The notes beneath the pieces were generated by a model that saw nothing but the letters and a program-made list of their open reading frames with translations, had not been told where the DNA came from and did not search any database. Made by a program: the position numbers and the translations under genes. Shown piece after piece: positions 38,775 to 47,680 of a DNA stretch of 64,000 bases. Location of the stretch: assembly GCF_023824315.1 (NCBI RefSeq), contig NZ_CP098732.1:496001-560000 (forward strand). The letters are read 5' to 3'. Each line of letters begins with the position of its first letter. Position 1 is the first letter of the stretch. The stretch comes from Acinetobacter tibetensis. Lineage in GTDB: Bacteria > Pseudomonadota > Gammaproteobacteria > Pseudomonadales > Moraxellaceae.

Positions 38775-39608
38775 ATGGTCGAAATGAAGAACAACAACAT
38801 CATTCAAATTGCTCTTTTGCTATGTACAGGACTTTCTTTGTCCGCGTGTGATTCATCGAAACAGCCACAAGATGAACAACAAAAATCAGCAGCCTCCATT
38901 TTGAAGCAGGATCAAGCAGAAGTCCTGCCTTATCTGCATATTAAACAGCAGCCTGCTAAAATTGCGTTGCCCTTCTGTGAAACTAAAAATTGCATTGATA
39001 TTGATATTCAAACCCTTGAAACCCAAGACCAATGGTTGAATAGTTGGATGGCGAAAACCCAAGCCATGGTGATTCAAGATCAAATAGGCTTAAAGCAAAA
39101 CATGAGTTTGCAACAAGCCATCAATGCTTATGTGAAAAAATCGGATGATTGGCAGGCGAAATACTCGAAGAATCCAGCTTATCAATTGGCACTGTATACC
39201 CGTATTGCCTATCAACGAAATGAATATGTGTTGTTACAAGTGGGTGTGAATAGTAAACAAGAAGACGTCAAGGTTGATGAGCGTTACTACTTTGCTGTTG
39301 CAGATCGAAAATTACAGAAAGGTCTGTCCTTACTTGACATTGTTGAACCAAAGCAGCAAGTTTATATGAACGAGATTGTGCAAAAAGCCTATCAGGATTG
39401 GTTAAAACAACAAACTGCCGAAGCAAGACAGAAGGCGCCAAAAAAATTGTATTGGGGGCAAGCGGATTGGTTCTTTGACAGTGAAGGTATTGGCGTACAT
39501 TACCGTAGCCAGCAAATTGCCCAAGAGGGTAAGCAATTGGACATTTACTTAAGCAAAGCACAAACGCAACAGGTTTTAAAAGCGGATCTTTATCGGAATA
39601 TGTTTTAG
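38775..39608 (+). CDS. Lipoprotein, paralogue of the next gene
   Basis: A 277-aa lipoprotein. The signal ends in lipobox LSAC (NIIQIALLLCTGLSLSACDSS). The mature part has LPFCETKNCIDIDIQTL, in which C-x(4)-NC matches LPACDDNNCPEMTIERL of the downstream protein. Later ADWFFDSEGIGVHYRSQQIAQ and a C-terminal IYLSK segment parallel the DUF3298/RsiV-like C-terminal domain of that neighbour, though more diverged. It probably sits in the outer or inner membrane facing the periplasm. It lies 31 bp before the paralogue, likely in one operon. Function unknown. Confidence 0.75.
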   Translation: MVEMKNNNIIQIALLLCTGLSLSACDSSKQPQDEQQKSAASILKQDQAEVLPYLHIKQQPAKIALPFCETKNCIDIDIQTLETQDQWLNSWMAKTQAMVIQDQIGLKQNMSLQQAINAYVKKSDDWQAKYSKNPAYQLALYTRIAYQRNEYVLLQVGVNSKQEDVKVDERYYFAVADRKLQKGLSLLDIVEPKQQVYMNEIVQKAYQDWLKQQTAEARQKAPKKLYWGQADWFFDSEGIGVHYRSQQIAQEGKQLDIYLSKAQTQQVLKADLYRNMF

Positions 39609-39639
39609 ACGGCGGGATTGAAGCCTAGATAGGTGTGAT

Positions 39640-40632
39640 ATGTCGAGTGAGAAAATGAAAATAGGGTTGAGTCAAATGACAACAAAGAAAGTGATTTGGG
39701 CGGCAAGTGTATTGACGACAGCCATACTGATGACAGCGTGTCAGCCTAAAAAAGTTGAATCGGAACAACCAGAGACTGCGGCATCATCGACATTGGCGCA
39801 AGAACAAGCGAGTCAATTGATTGGCGATTCGGAAAAACTACAACTCAATTTACCTGCATGTGACGACAATAATTGCCCAGAAATGACCATTGAGCGACTC
39901 AATAGTAATCAGCCATTTATAGATGCGTATATTGATGCTGAAATTCTGAAACAGGTCGAGCAGATTTTGGCAGTTTCTCCTGAGTTCGCTGTAGATGAAT
40001 CGGCATCGACTGCGAAAGCATCGGAAGTGGCAGCATCACAAGCTGTGGTTCAGGCAGCAACAGTGAAACAACAGCTCGAACAGCAATTACAGCCGTATAC
40101 CCAAGCTTTTTTAAAATTAGATCAAGAGATTAAAGCGCTAAGTTCAAGTCATAAAATTAGTGTGATGATTAAGCCGACCATTCTCAATGCCAAAGGTCCA
40201 TTGGTTACGGTGGTCTTAAACAGCAGTAGTTACTTGGGGGGGGCGCATGGTTCATCTTCACAACAATATTATAATTTTGATTTAGAACAGAAAAAACTGG
40301 TCAAGCTGAATGAAATCTTGGCACCTAATCAGTTGGCAGCATTAGAAAATCAAGCGCATGAAGCTTTTAAAACTTGGGTGATTGAGTCGAAACTGGCCAA
40401 TAATGTCTCTGAATATGAACAGGCATGGAAGTTTAAACTGAGTGATAATTATTATTTGAGTAAGCAAGGTTTAATTTTACAGTATGGTGAATATGAAATT
40501 GGACCGTATGTGGTCGGTTTGCCGCGCTTAACCATACCCTATGAGCAATTGCAGACGATTCTAAAAAAACCATACCTACCTGAGTTTGCCACTGAAGCAG
40601 TTGCGCGTGCTGCCAGCGAGCCAAGCAAGTAA
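39640..40632 (+). CDS. DUF3298/RsiV-like lipoprotein
   Basis: A 330-aa lipoprotein with lipobox MTAC (VIWAASVLTTAILMTAC). An Ala/Gln-rich coiled-coil-like segment is near 115-165. The C-terminal part has SSYLGGAHGSSSQQYYNFDLEQKKLVKLNEIL and YYLSKQGLILQYGEYEIGPYVVGLPRLTIPYEQL, typical of the DUF3298/RsiV fold. ATG 39655 and ATG 39676 are in frame and give a shorter, more usual signal peptide; the true start is uncertain. RsiV-type domains can bind lysozyme in Gram-positive anti-sigma factors, but no such link is established here. Confidence 0.8.
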   Translation: MSSEKMKIGLSQMTTKKVIWAASVLTTAILMTACQPKKVESEQPETAASSTLAQEQASQLIGDSEKLQLNLPACDDNNCPEMTIERLNSNQPFIDAYIDAEILKQVEQILAVSPEFAVDESASTAKASEVAASQAVVQAATVKQQLEQQLQPYTQAFLKLDQEIKALSSSHKISVMIKPTILNAKGPLVTVVLNSSSYLGGAHGSSSQQYYNFDLEQKKLVKLNEILAPNQLAALENQAHEAFKTWVIESKLANNVSEYEQAWKFKLSDNYYLSKQGLILQYGEYEIGPYVVGLPRLTIPYEQLQTILKKPYLPEFATEAVARAASEPSK

Positions 40633-40643
40633 TAGGTTTGAAT

Positions 40644-41459
40644 ATGCCGCTGCGTTTATTTGATACCCATACTCATTTTGATGTTCCTGATTTTGATCCA
40701 GATCGGGAACATCTGGCATCTCAAGCCAAAGTGGCAGGGGTGGAGGCTTTGGTCTTAATCGGTTTTGTCGCTTCACGATTTCCTGATTTGCTAAAAACTC
40801 AACAGTTTATAAATCATTTGTCAGAAGCACCGAAGGCTTATTTAGCACCGGGTTTACACCCTTTTTATATTCAACAACATCGACTTGAGCATTTACAGCA
40901 ACTCGAATTACTCTTACAACAGCGTGATTGTATTGCCGTTGGGGAAATTGGGTTAGATACTTTTTTAGCCGAGCATAAGCAGCCCGAATTATTTGCCAAA
41001 CAACAGGATTATTTTCAACAGCAATTAGAACTGGCGCTGTATTACCAAAAGCCAGTGTTGTTACATATTCGTAAAGCCCATGCAGAAAGTCTGGCGTTGT
41101 TAAAAAAGCAAAAATTTCAATTCGGTGGTATTGCCCATGCCTTTAGTGGTGGGGTCGAAGAAGCCAAAGCCTTCATTAAAATGGGGTTTAAAATTGGCAT
41201 CACAGGGCAAATTACCAATCCGAACGCGAAAAAACTGCATCGGGTGGTACAGGAAATTGGGGCCGAACATTTGGTGTTGGAAACCGATTGCCCTGATATG
41301 ACGCCGCTGTGTTGTCAAGTTTCAACCCAACAACGAACGCGCAATACTCCTGCCAATTTACCTTATGTATTAAAGGGTTTAGCGCAGACTTTGCAGTGCG
41401 ATGAAACCGACTTGGCAGAGCAGCTTTGGCAAAATACGCAGCAGTGTTTGCGGTTGTAA
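40644..41459 (+). CDS. TatD-family metal-dependent hydrolase
   Basis: A 271-aa TatD-type metal-dependent hydrolase, probably a DNase or RNA-processing exonuclease in the cytosol. Metal-ligand motifs are all visible: FDTHTHFD at the N-terminus, VGEIGLDTFL, LLHIRKAHAE, GIAHAFSGGVEEAK and LVLETDCPDMTP. ATG 40644 is used, with AGG upstream; the TTG at 40638 is in frame. It follows the lipoprotein gene by 11 bp and may be co-transcribed. Which TatD paralogue (TatD, YcfH or YjjV) is not certain; the length and the LDCPDM-like end favour YjjV type. Confidence 0.9.
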   Translation: MPLRLFDTHTHFDVPDFDPDREHLASQAKVAGVEALVLIGFVASRFPDLLKTQQFINHLSEAPKAYLAPGLHPFYIQQHRLEHLQQLELLLQQRDCIAVGEIGLDTFLAEHKQPELFAKQQDYFQQQLELALYYQKPVLLHIRKAHAESLALLKKQKFQFGGIAHAFSGGVEEAKAFIKMGFKIGITGQITNPNAKKLHRVVQEIGAEHLVLETDCPDMTPLCCQVSTQQRTRNTPANLPYVLKGLAQTLQCDETDLAEQLWQNTQQCLRL

Positions 41460-41577
41460 AATTCAAATAAAGTGGGTGGGAAATTACTAATCCACAACAT
41501 TAAAACCAACGATTTGACCTACATTATAAAAAGAACAATGGAATAAAAAACAACCATGCACGCCGGAGGATCCACCT

Positions 41578-44334
41578 ATGGCAAAGTATAGTCAAATCAA
41601 TAGTTTTAATGCATTACAATCCTTTACAGTCGGTTCCAAAACTTATCAGATTTTTAGTTTGGCACAAGCCCAGCCACAACTGGGAGAACTGTCTAAACTA
41701 CCCAAATCACTTAAAGTCTTATTAGAAAATTTATTGCGCTTTGAAGATGGTGTAACGGTCAAAGCAGATGATATTTTGGCGATTGTGGAATGGCAGCAAA
41801 CCCGAAGCTCGGAACAAGAAATTCAGTATCGCCCTGCGCGAGTCCTCATGCAGGATTTTACAGGTGTACCTGCGGTGGTCGATTTAGCCGCCATGCGCGC
41901 AGCAGTCGCACAAGCTGGACGAGATCCGAATATAATTAATCCTTTATCTCCAGTTGATTTGATCATTGACCACTCGGTGATGGTTGATCATTTTGCCAGT
42001 AATCGTGCCTTTGCTGAAAATGTTGAAATTGAAATGCAGCGTAATGGTGAGCGTTATCAGTTCCTGCGTTGGGGACAATCGGCATTCAATAACTTTAGTG
42101 TGGTTCCGCCGGGAACGGGGATTTGCCATCAGGTGAATCTGGAATATTTAGCGCAAGCGGTATGGCTAGGTGAATCAGACGGGCAAACCTATGCCTTCCC
42201 AGATACCTTGGTGGGTACAGATTCACATACCACGATGATTAATGGTTTGGGGGTCTTAGGTTGGGGTGTGGGCGGAATTGAAGCCGAAGCCGCCATGTTA
42301 GGACAACCCATTTCCATGCTCATTCCTGAAGTGATTGGTTTTAAACTCACGGGGAAATTGCGCGAGGGCATAACGGCAACGGATTTGGTTCTTACCATCA
42401 CGCAAATGCTGCGTCAAAAAGGCGTGGTGGGTAAATTTGTTGAATTTTATGGTGATGGACTGGCGGATTTGCCTTTGGCTGACCGTGCCACCATTGCCAA
42501 TATGGCACCTGAATATGGGGCAACCTGTGGCTTTTTCCCAGTTGATGAAGTGACGCTGGCCTATATGCGCTTAACAGGACGTAGTGATGAACGCATCGCT
42601 TTGGTCGAAGCGTATTGTAAAGAACAGGGCTTATGGCGAAATGCAGGAGATGAACCTGTGTTTACCGATACTTTAAGCCTTGATATGTCGACGGTTGCTG
42701 CGAGTGTTGCGGGTCCTAAACGTCCACAAGATCGGGTTTTACTGGCAGATGTACCACAAACTTTTGATGCTTTAATGGAGCTGAGTTTAAAACCTGCCAA
42801 AGAAGATAAAGCACGTTTAGAAAATGAAGGGGGCGGTGGTACAGCGGTCGATGCGCAAAAATCCAATATCACGCATGAAAGTGCATTCTGTGAAATCGAT
42901 GGTAAGCAGTATCCATTGGTACATGGCGATGTGGTGATTTCAGCCATTACCTCCTGTACCAATACGTCTAATCCAAGTGTGATGTTGGCGGCAGGTCTGC
43001 TTGCAAAAAAAGCCATTGAAAAAGGTCTACAACGCAAACCTTGGGTGAAAAGCTCCTTGGCTCCCGGTTCTAAAGTGGTAACGGACTATCTGAATGCCGC
43101 AGGTTTAACGCCTTATCTCGATCAGTTGGGTTATAACTTGGTTGGTTACGGTTGTACCACCTGTATTGGTAATTCGGGGCCTTTACCTGAAGCAATTGAA
43201 GAAGCCATCAATTGTTATGATTTAAATGTCGCTTCAGTATTATCGGGCAATCGTAATTTTGAAGGGCGAGTACATCCTTTGGTGAAAACCAATTGGTTGG
43301 CTTCACCGCCTTTGGTGATTGCTTTTGGTTTGGCAGGGAATATTCGTGTAGATTTAACCACCCAACCGATTGGATTGGATATACATGGCGAAGCGGTCTA
43401 TTTAAAAGACATTTGGCCAAGTCAGGCAGAAATAGACGAAGTGTTGCAGAACGTGAATACCGACATGTTCCATAAAGAATATGCCGCGGTATTTGAAGGC
43501 GATGCCAGTTGGAAGGCGATTCAAATTCCACAAAGTCAGACTTATGCATGGGACGAGCATTCTACCTATATCCGACATCCGCCATTTTTTGCAGATATTG
43601 GGCAACCCTTGAATTCATTACATAATATTGAGCATGCGCGAATACTGGCAGTGCTTGGAGATTCGGTCACCACTGACCATATTTCCCCCGCAGGCAATAT
43701 TAAAAAAGACAGTCCTGCTGGCCGCTATCTGCAAGAGCATGGCGTAGAGCCGAATGATTTTAACTCCTATGGTTCACGTCGCGGTAATCATGAAGTTATG
43801 ATGCGCGGCACATTCGCCAATATTCGCATTAAAAATGAAATGTTAGGTGGAGAAGAGGGCGGCAATACGTTGCATATTCCAAGCGGTGAAAAACTGGCAA
43901 TTTATGATGCTGCCATGCTGTATCAACAGCAAGGCACGCCGTTGGTGATTATTGCAGGTAAAGAATATGGCACAGGCTCTTCCCGTGATTGGGCTGCGAA
44001 GGGCACCAATTTGCTCGGTGTGAAAGCTGTTATTGCTGAAAGTTTTGAGCGGATTCACCGTTCAAATCTGGTTGGTATGGGCGTATTACCTTTGCAGTTT
44101 ATGTCTGATCAGAACCGACACAGTTTAAATCTGACAGGGCATGAAAGTATTTCGATTTTAGGCTTATCGGATGATTTGGCGCCGCATCAGACCTTTGAAG
44201 TGGAAGTGACTCGAACCGATGGCTCTCGTGATTCGTTCCCTGTGTTATGCCGTATTGATACCCTCAACGAAGTTGAATATTTCAAAGCAGGTGGGATTCT
44301 GCATTATGTATTGCGACATTTAATTGCGAGTTGA
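41578..44334 (+). CDS. acnA: Aconitate hydratase A
   Basis: Catalyses citrate to isocitrate in the TCA cycle; cytosolic. The 918-aa product is the AcnA/IRP1 type, slightly longer than E. coli AcnA (891). [4Fe-4S] cysteines are in ITSCTNTSNPSVM (about C460) and GYGCTTCIGNSGPLPE (about C526 and C529). Other motifs are VGTDSHTTMINGLGVLGWGVGG, the swivel-domain GDSVTTDHISPAGNI and the C-terminal GKEYGTGSSRDWAAKGTNLLGVKAV. A strong GGAGGA site precedes the ATG. A terminator follows. Confidence 0.97.
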   Translation: MAKYSQINSFNALQSFTVGSKTYQIFSLAQAQPQLGELSKLPKSLKVLLENLLRFEDGVTVKADDILAIVEWQQTRSSEQEIQYRPARVLMQDFTGVPAVVDLAAMRAAVAQAGRDPNIINPLSPVDLIIDHSVMVDHFASNRAFAENVEIEMQRNGERYQFLRWGQSAFNNFSVVPPGTGICHQVNLEYLAQAVWLGESDGQTYAFPDTLVGTDSHTTMINGLGVLGWGVGGIEAEAAMLGQPISMLIPEVIGFKLTGKLREGITATDLVLTITQMLRQKGVVGKFVEFYGDGLADLPLADRATIANMAPEYGATCGFFPVDEVTLAYMRLTGRSDERIALVEAYCKEQGLWRNAGDEPVFTDTLSLDMSTVAASVAGPKRPQDRVLLADVPQTFDALMELSLKPAKEDKARLENEGGGGTAVDAQKSNITHESAFCEIDGKQYPLVHGDVVISAITSCTNTSNPSVMLAAGLLAKKAIEKGLQRKPWVKSSLAPGSKVVTDYLNAAGLTPYLDQLGYNLVGYGCTTCIGNSGPLPEAIEEAINCYDLNVASVLSGNRNFEGRVHPLVKTNWLASPPLVIAFGLAGNIRVDLTTQPIGLDIHGEAVYLKDIWPSQAEIDEVLQNVNTDMFHKEYAAVFEGDASWKAIQIPQSQTYAWDEHSTYIRHPPFFADIGQPLNSLHNIEHARILAVLGDSVTTDHISPAGNIKKDSPAGRYLQEHGVEPNDFNSYGSRRGNHEVMMRGTFANIRIKNEMLGGEEGGNTLHIPSGEKLAIYDAAMLYQQQGTPLVIIAGKEYGTGSSRDWAAKGTNLLGVKAVIAESFERIHRSNLVGMGVLPLQFMSDQNRHSLNLTGHESISILGLSDDLAPHQTFEVEVTRTDGSRDSFPVLCRIDTLNEVEYFKAGGILHYVLRHLIAS

Positions 44335-44356
44335 TATAGCCAACGCGATCCCTTAC

Positions 44357-44394
44357 AAGGAGCCTTATGATGCGAAGTCTAAGGCTCCTTTTGT
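44357..44394 (+). terminator. Terminator of acnA
   Basis: A perfect 10-bp stem AAGGAGCCTT / AAGGCTCCTT with a 14-nt loop, followed by TTTTG. Confidence 0.75.
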
Positions 44395-44425
44395 ATAGAT
44401 TAAACGACGGAACAAGATTGAATTT

Positions 44426-45229
44426 ATGTTGAAATTTTTATTGGCAGGATGTGTATGCCTATTTCCAGTTTGGGGCCATGCAAAACCGCAAGCCCAGATA
44501 TTAAAACCACAAAAAATTACCCAAGCACAGCGAGAAAGTATTTGTTCTCAGCTCAAGATTTCCTGTGAGACTGCTGCCACATGGCAACTTTATCAGGTTC
44601 CGAATCAGCCTAAACATCATTATGTGATTGCCAAATTGAAACTCTTTGAGCTAGAAAAAAATGCACAAAGTTATCAATTACGCAATCATTGGGATTTTTC
44701 AGATTACCGACCACTGACGCAGAATCCACATTGGACTGTGGATGGCCCTGTCGCACCAGAAGATTTACTGGATGAGCAAGGTCATTTTGTGCGAGCCGAT
44801 GCTTTACATCTTTATCCAGTGTTATTTCCAGTCAATGATGCCGATTACAGCATTGCCCTGATTCAGCGTTGGGATGAAATGTACTCAGGTGGGGGCATGA
44901 CGGAAGAAGTGGCGGACTTTCTACAGCTCAATCCTCAGGGCAAATACCAACAGATTTTTCAGAATATTCCATTTTCTGTCTCAAGAATGATTCGAGCCTG
45001 TTTCTCGGAACAAGATTATGCCCAGTCAGGGGAACATTGTCATGACCTCGAAAAATTGGTACTGAATATTGAATATCTACAAGCGAATACGTGGCGTATG
45101 AAATATCACTATATTCGCACTTTGTCGCCATCTTCAGATCAACTGCCCATGAATCAACGTAAGACTTATGTATTGAATGCAAATAAAGCTGATGCAATCC
45201 AGTTCCCAAGTGCTTGGACTGAATATTAA
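44426..45229 (+). CDS. Secreted hypothetical protein
   Basis: A 267-aa protein with a signal peptide (MLKFLLAGCVCLFPVWGHA, cleaved before KPQAQ) and so probably periplasmic. The mature protein has four Cys, including ICSQLKISCETA and ACFSEQDYAQSGEHCHD, that could form disulfides. Phrases such as HHYVIAKLKLFELEK, LYPVLFPVNDADYSIALIQRWDEMYSGGGMTEEVADFLQL and VLNIEYLQANTWRMKYHY do not match a family I know. It lies between acnA and tcdA, and its expression is probably independent. Confidence 0.7.
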   Translation: MLKFLLAGCVCLFPVWGHAKPQAQILKPQKITQAQRESICSQLKISCETAATWQLYQVPNQPKHHYVIAKLKLFELEKNAQSYQLRNHWDFSDYRPLTQNPHWTVDGPVAPEDLLDEQGHFVRADALHLYPVLFPVNDADYSIALIQRWDEMYSGGGMTEEVADFLQLNPQGKYQQIFQNIPFSVSRMIRACFSEQDYAQSGEHCHDLEKLVLNIEYLQANTWRMKYHYIRTLSPSSDQLPMNQRKTYVLNANKADAIQFPSAWTEY

Positions 45230-45292
45230 TCCGCAACTTTTAAATTGGATTTGATAAAATGCTCGCGATAATTTTTCTGATTTGATCTCCCT

Positions 45293-46069
45293 ATGACTGA
45301 TTTACTCCTAGATGATGAATATGAGCGCCGTTTTGCAGGTGTAGCCAAAATTTATGGTGAGGATACATTTAGTCATTATGAGAAAAGCCATGTCATGGTG
45401 ATTGGAATTGGCGGTGTTGGTTCTTGGGCGGTGGAAGCTTTGGCGCGTACTGGTGTAGGAGAGCTGACTTTGGTCGATATGGATGTGGTTGCTGCATCAA
45501 ATATTAATCGTCAATTACCTGCAATGACCTCAACATTGGGCTGTGAAAAAATTGAAGTCATGGCAGAACGCTGTCGTTCAATTAATCCGAAAATTAAAAT
45601 TAACCTGATCGATGATTATTTAACCCCAGATAATGTCAAAGAATTATTAAGCAATGCCCCTGATTTAATTCTGGACTGCATTGATGATGTCAAAGCCAAG
45701 TTGGCACTGATGTTACATTGCCGTTTTAATAAAATTCCGTTAATTGTTTCGGGAGGAGCAGGCGGTAAGCTTGATCCACTGAAAATTCGGGTCGCAGATT
45801 TATCTAAAACGGAACAAGACCCAATGTTGGCAAAATTACGCACACAACTTCGTTCTAAAGGCATTTGTAAAAAACCAAAAGAAAAGTTTGGGATTACCTG
45901 TGTGTATTCGATTGATAATCCATTTTCCAGCGCCGATGTGTGCCCAAGTGCTGGTTTGCGCTGTGGGGGCTATGGTTCGGCGGTCGTAGTGACGTCTAGT
46001 TTTGCCATGATTGCAGTTGCAGAAGTACTGAAAAAATTAGATCACATCAAAGCGAAGCAAAAAGACTAA
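45293..46069 (+). CDS. tcdA: tRNA threonylcarbamoyladenosine dehydratase
   Basis: TcdA cyclises N6-threonylcarbamoyladenosine at tRNA position 37 in an ATP-dependent reaction. This 258-aa E1/ThiF-like protein has the Rossmann nucleotide motif VMVIGIGGVGSWAVEALARTGVG, LTLVDMDVVAASNINRQLPA with the Asn/Arg triad, and CIDDVKAKLALMLHCR. The C-terminal region has CVYSIDNPF and the GLRCGGYGSAVVVTSSFAM segment. Length is close to E. coli TcdA (268). No zinc-binding CxxC pair for ThiF-type enzymes is obvious, in line with TcdA. Confidence 0.95.
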   Translation: MTDLLLDDEYERRFAGVAKIYGEDTFSHYEKSHVMVIGIGGVGSWAVEALARTGVGELTLVDMDVVAASNINRQLPAMTSTLGCEKIEVMAERCRSINPKIKINLIDDYLTPDNVKELLSNAPDLILDCIDDVKAKLALMLHCRFNKIPLIVSGGAGGKLDPLKIRVADLSKTEQDPMLAKLRTQLRSKGICKKPKEKFGITCVYSIDNPFSSADVCPSAGLRCGGYGSAVVVTSSFAMIAVAEVLKKLDHIKAKQKD

Positions 46070-46082
46070 TTTTAGGTTTAAT

Positions 46083-46120
46083 TGGGCGACATCAATCAAT
46101 TTATTTATGTCGCCCATAGA
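46083..46120 (+). terminator. Probable terminator of tcdA
   Basis: A perfect 10-bp stem TGGGCGACAT / ATGTCGCCCA with a 14-nt loop. The following sequence is A-rich rather than T-rich, so strength is uncertain. Confidence 0.45.
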
Positions 46121-46475
46121 TGATAAAAAATTTAAATGAATAGAAAAAAGAATTTTTTTAAATTATCTGATTCTTAAAAATAAAAACGCCTGTCAATGAA
46201 TTGAAAAACGTGGTGCAAGAGAACATCTTTTTAAAAAAGATGCTGTTTTGAGATACAACATTACAAGGAAATGTATTGAGTATCTTGATGATTTTAACTC
46301 AGAAAAACCTCATGTCGCACCAATATAGAAAAGCATACTTTAGTGAAATCTGGCATACGCCTAGAATCAAATTTTTTTGCACAATTATAGATGGTCATGG
46401 GTTTGCTAGAGATCGTAAACAGTCGAGACTTTTTCTATGCCAAGCCAAATGAATATAGCTGAAGCCTCGATATCA
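46121..46475. other. AT-rich spacer without a recognised gene
   Basis: About 350 bp between the tcdA hairpin and the small minus-strand ORF. It contains an A/T palindrome near 46225-46245, but no convincing coding frame. Confidence 0.4.
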
Positions 46476-46613
46476 TCAGTCTTGTAAAGAAATTAATTCA
46501 AGTGGCTGCGTACTTTTTCCGGTTCGTTTCGCAATAAAACCATCATAAAGATGGAGTAAAACCAAAGCGCTGATAATGCAAACTAACACCAGTATTTGTT
46601 TGGATAAACTCAT
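46476..46613 (-). CDS. Predicted 45-aa membrane microprotein
   Basis: A short frame of 45 codons: MSLSKQILVLVCIISALVLL followed by HLYDGFIAKRTGKSTQPLEL. It has one hydrophobic helix of about 16 residues and a basic, soluble tail. A GATAAGAG sequence lies upstream of the ATG as a possible ribosome site. It is divergent from the LysR-type gene at 46715, the usual position of a LysR target. Codon use is plausible, but there is no homology I can name, so confidence is limited. Confidence 0.5.
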   Translation of the reverse strand: MSLSKQILVLVCIISALVLLHLYDGFIAKRTGKSTQPLELISLQD

Positions 46614-46714
46614 GTTTTTTCTCTTATCGAAGTCTCTTTAAGTCAAGTGTAGTTAAATTAATTGATCTCATCTAATATAGAAAAAATAAGGTTTAATCTA
46701 ATTTTGAGATGATA

Positions 46715-47605
46715 ATGGCAACACTTAAGCAATTTAATTATCTGATTAGCATTGTCGAGGAGGGCGGCTTTATCGCGGCTTCTGAAAAGTTATTCATTGC
46801 CCAATCTGCTTTGAGCCGACAGATCAAGCTTTTGGAAGAAGAAGTTGGATTTGAAATTTTTGATCGGGCTGATAAAAAAATAAAACTCACTAAAGCGGGG
46901 CAATTTTTTTATGCTCAGCTTAAAAATAATGTATTGAACTTAGAACATATTATTGAAAATTCTAAAGATATCGCAAATGGGAAAAATCGACTCATTAAAA
47001 TTGCACACTCAAGTACCATTACAATGAGCTTGGAAAAAGTCAAAGTGTTTGACCAAGCTTCAAAGGATCTCGAGGTTCATTTTGAACTCAATACTTTATC
47101 CTCAGAAGATCAGGTTCTAGCGCTCAAGACGGGTCATATTGATGTCGGTTTTATTCGCCCACCTGTTTTAAATCACCTTGATGAGTTACATATGGTAAAG
47201 CTCTACCATGAGCCATTATATGTCGCGTTACATCTAAACCATATGTTAGCCATAGAAAAAAGCATCAAAATTCAGCAGTTAAGGCATGAAAATTTTGTCT
47301 CGACACCGCATGCTGAACGGGGTGGACTGAGTTATTTAGTCTCAAACCTTTGTCTCAGTGCAGGTTTTACCCCAAAGAAAGCGCCCATTCAATCCCGTAA
47401 AGTGTCCCAACTTCAATTGGTTGCTGCTGAAATTGGAGTTTGTATTGTTCCTGAAGAATTTACAGAGATTTTGCCAGAACAGGTGAAGCTCATTCCTTTG
47501 CAGGCTGCAAATAGCTTGTCCGATGTGGTGATGGTATGGAGTCAAAATGCAGATGAGGTGATACAGAAAAGTACTGAGTATTTGCTGCATCATTTACAAC
47601 GATGA
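46715..47605 (+). CDS. LysR-family transcriptional regulator
   Basis: A 296-aa LysR regulator. The N-terminal HTH is LKQFNYLISIVEEGGFIAASEKLFIAQSALSRQIKLLEEEVGFEIFDR. The effector domain shows the periplasmic-binding fold with LKTGHIDVGFIRPP, LYVALHLNHMLA and GVCIVPEEFTEILP. ATG 46709 is in frame, but ATG 46715 sits seven bases behind GAG and is preferred. The gene is divergent from the 45-aa microprotein, with about 100 bp between that could hold a LysR box. An inverted repeat overlaps its stop codon. The effector is unknown. Confidence 0.9.
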   Translation: MATLKQFNYLISIVEEGGFIAASEKLFIAQSALSRQIKLLEEEVGFEIFDRADKKIKLTKAGQFFYAQLKNNVLNLEHIIENSKDIANGKNRLIKIAHSSTITMSLEKVKVFDQASKDLEVHFELNTLSSEDQVLALKTGHIDVGFIRPPVLNHLDELHMVKLYHEPLYVALHLNHMLAIEKSIKIQQLRHENFVSTPHAERGGLSYLVSNLCLSAGFTPKKAPIQSRKVSQLQLVAAEIGVCIVPEEFTEILPEQVKLIPLQAANSLSDVVMVWSQNADEVIQKSTEYLLHHLQR

Positions 47606-47625
47606 TCTCGACAGATCATCGTTGT
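47596..47625 (+). repeat. Perfect 13-bp hairpin over the LysR stop codon
   Basis: Arms ACAACGATGATCT (47596-47608) and AGATCATCGTTGT (47613-47625) enclose CGAC. The stop TGA lies in the left arm. No T-run follows, so it may be a mRNA 3'-end stabiliser rather than a full intrinsic terminator. Confidence 0.55.
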
Positions 47626-47680
47626 ATTCAAAAGATTGGCATAATGCAGAATTTTTGATGGGTTAAATATTTAATGGCGA

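Noticed and set aside
42561..43037. 158-codon antisense frame inside acnA
   Set aside because: acnA is a full-length conserved enzyme on the opposite strand. The antisense product has low-complexity composition and no family motif.
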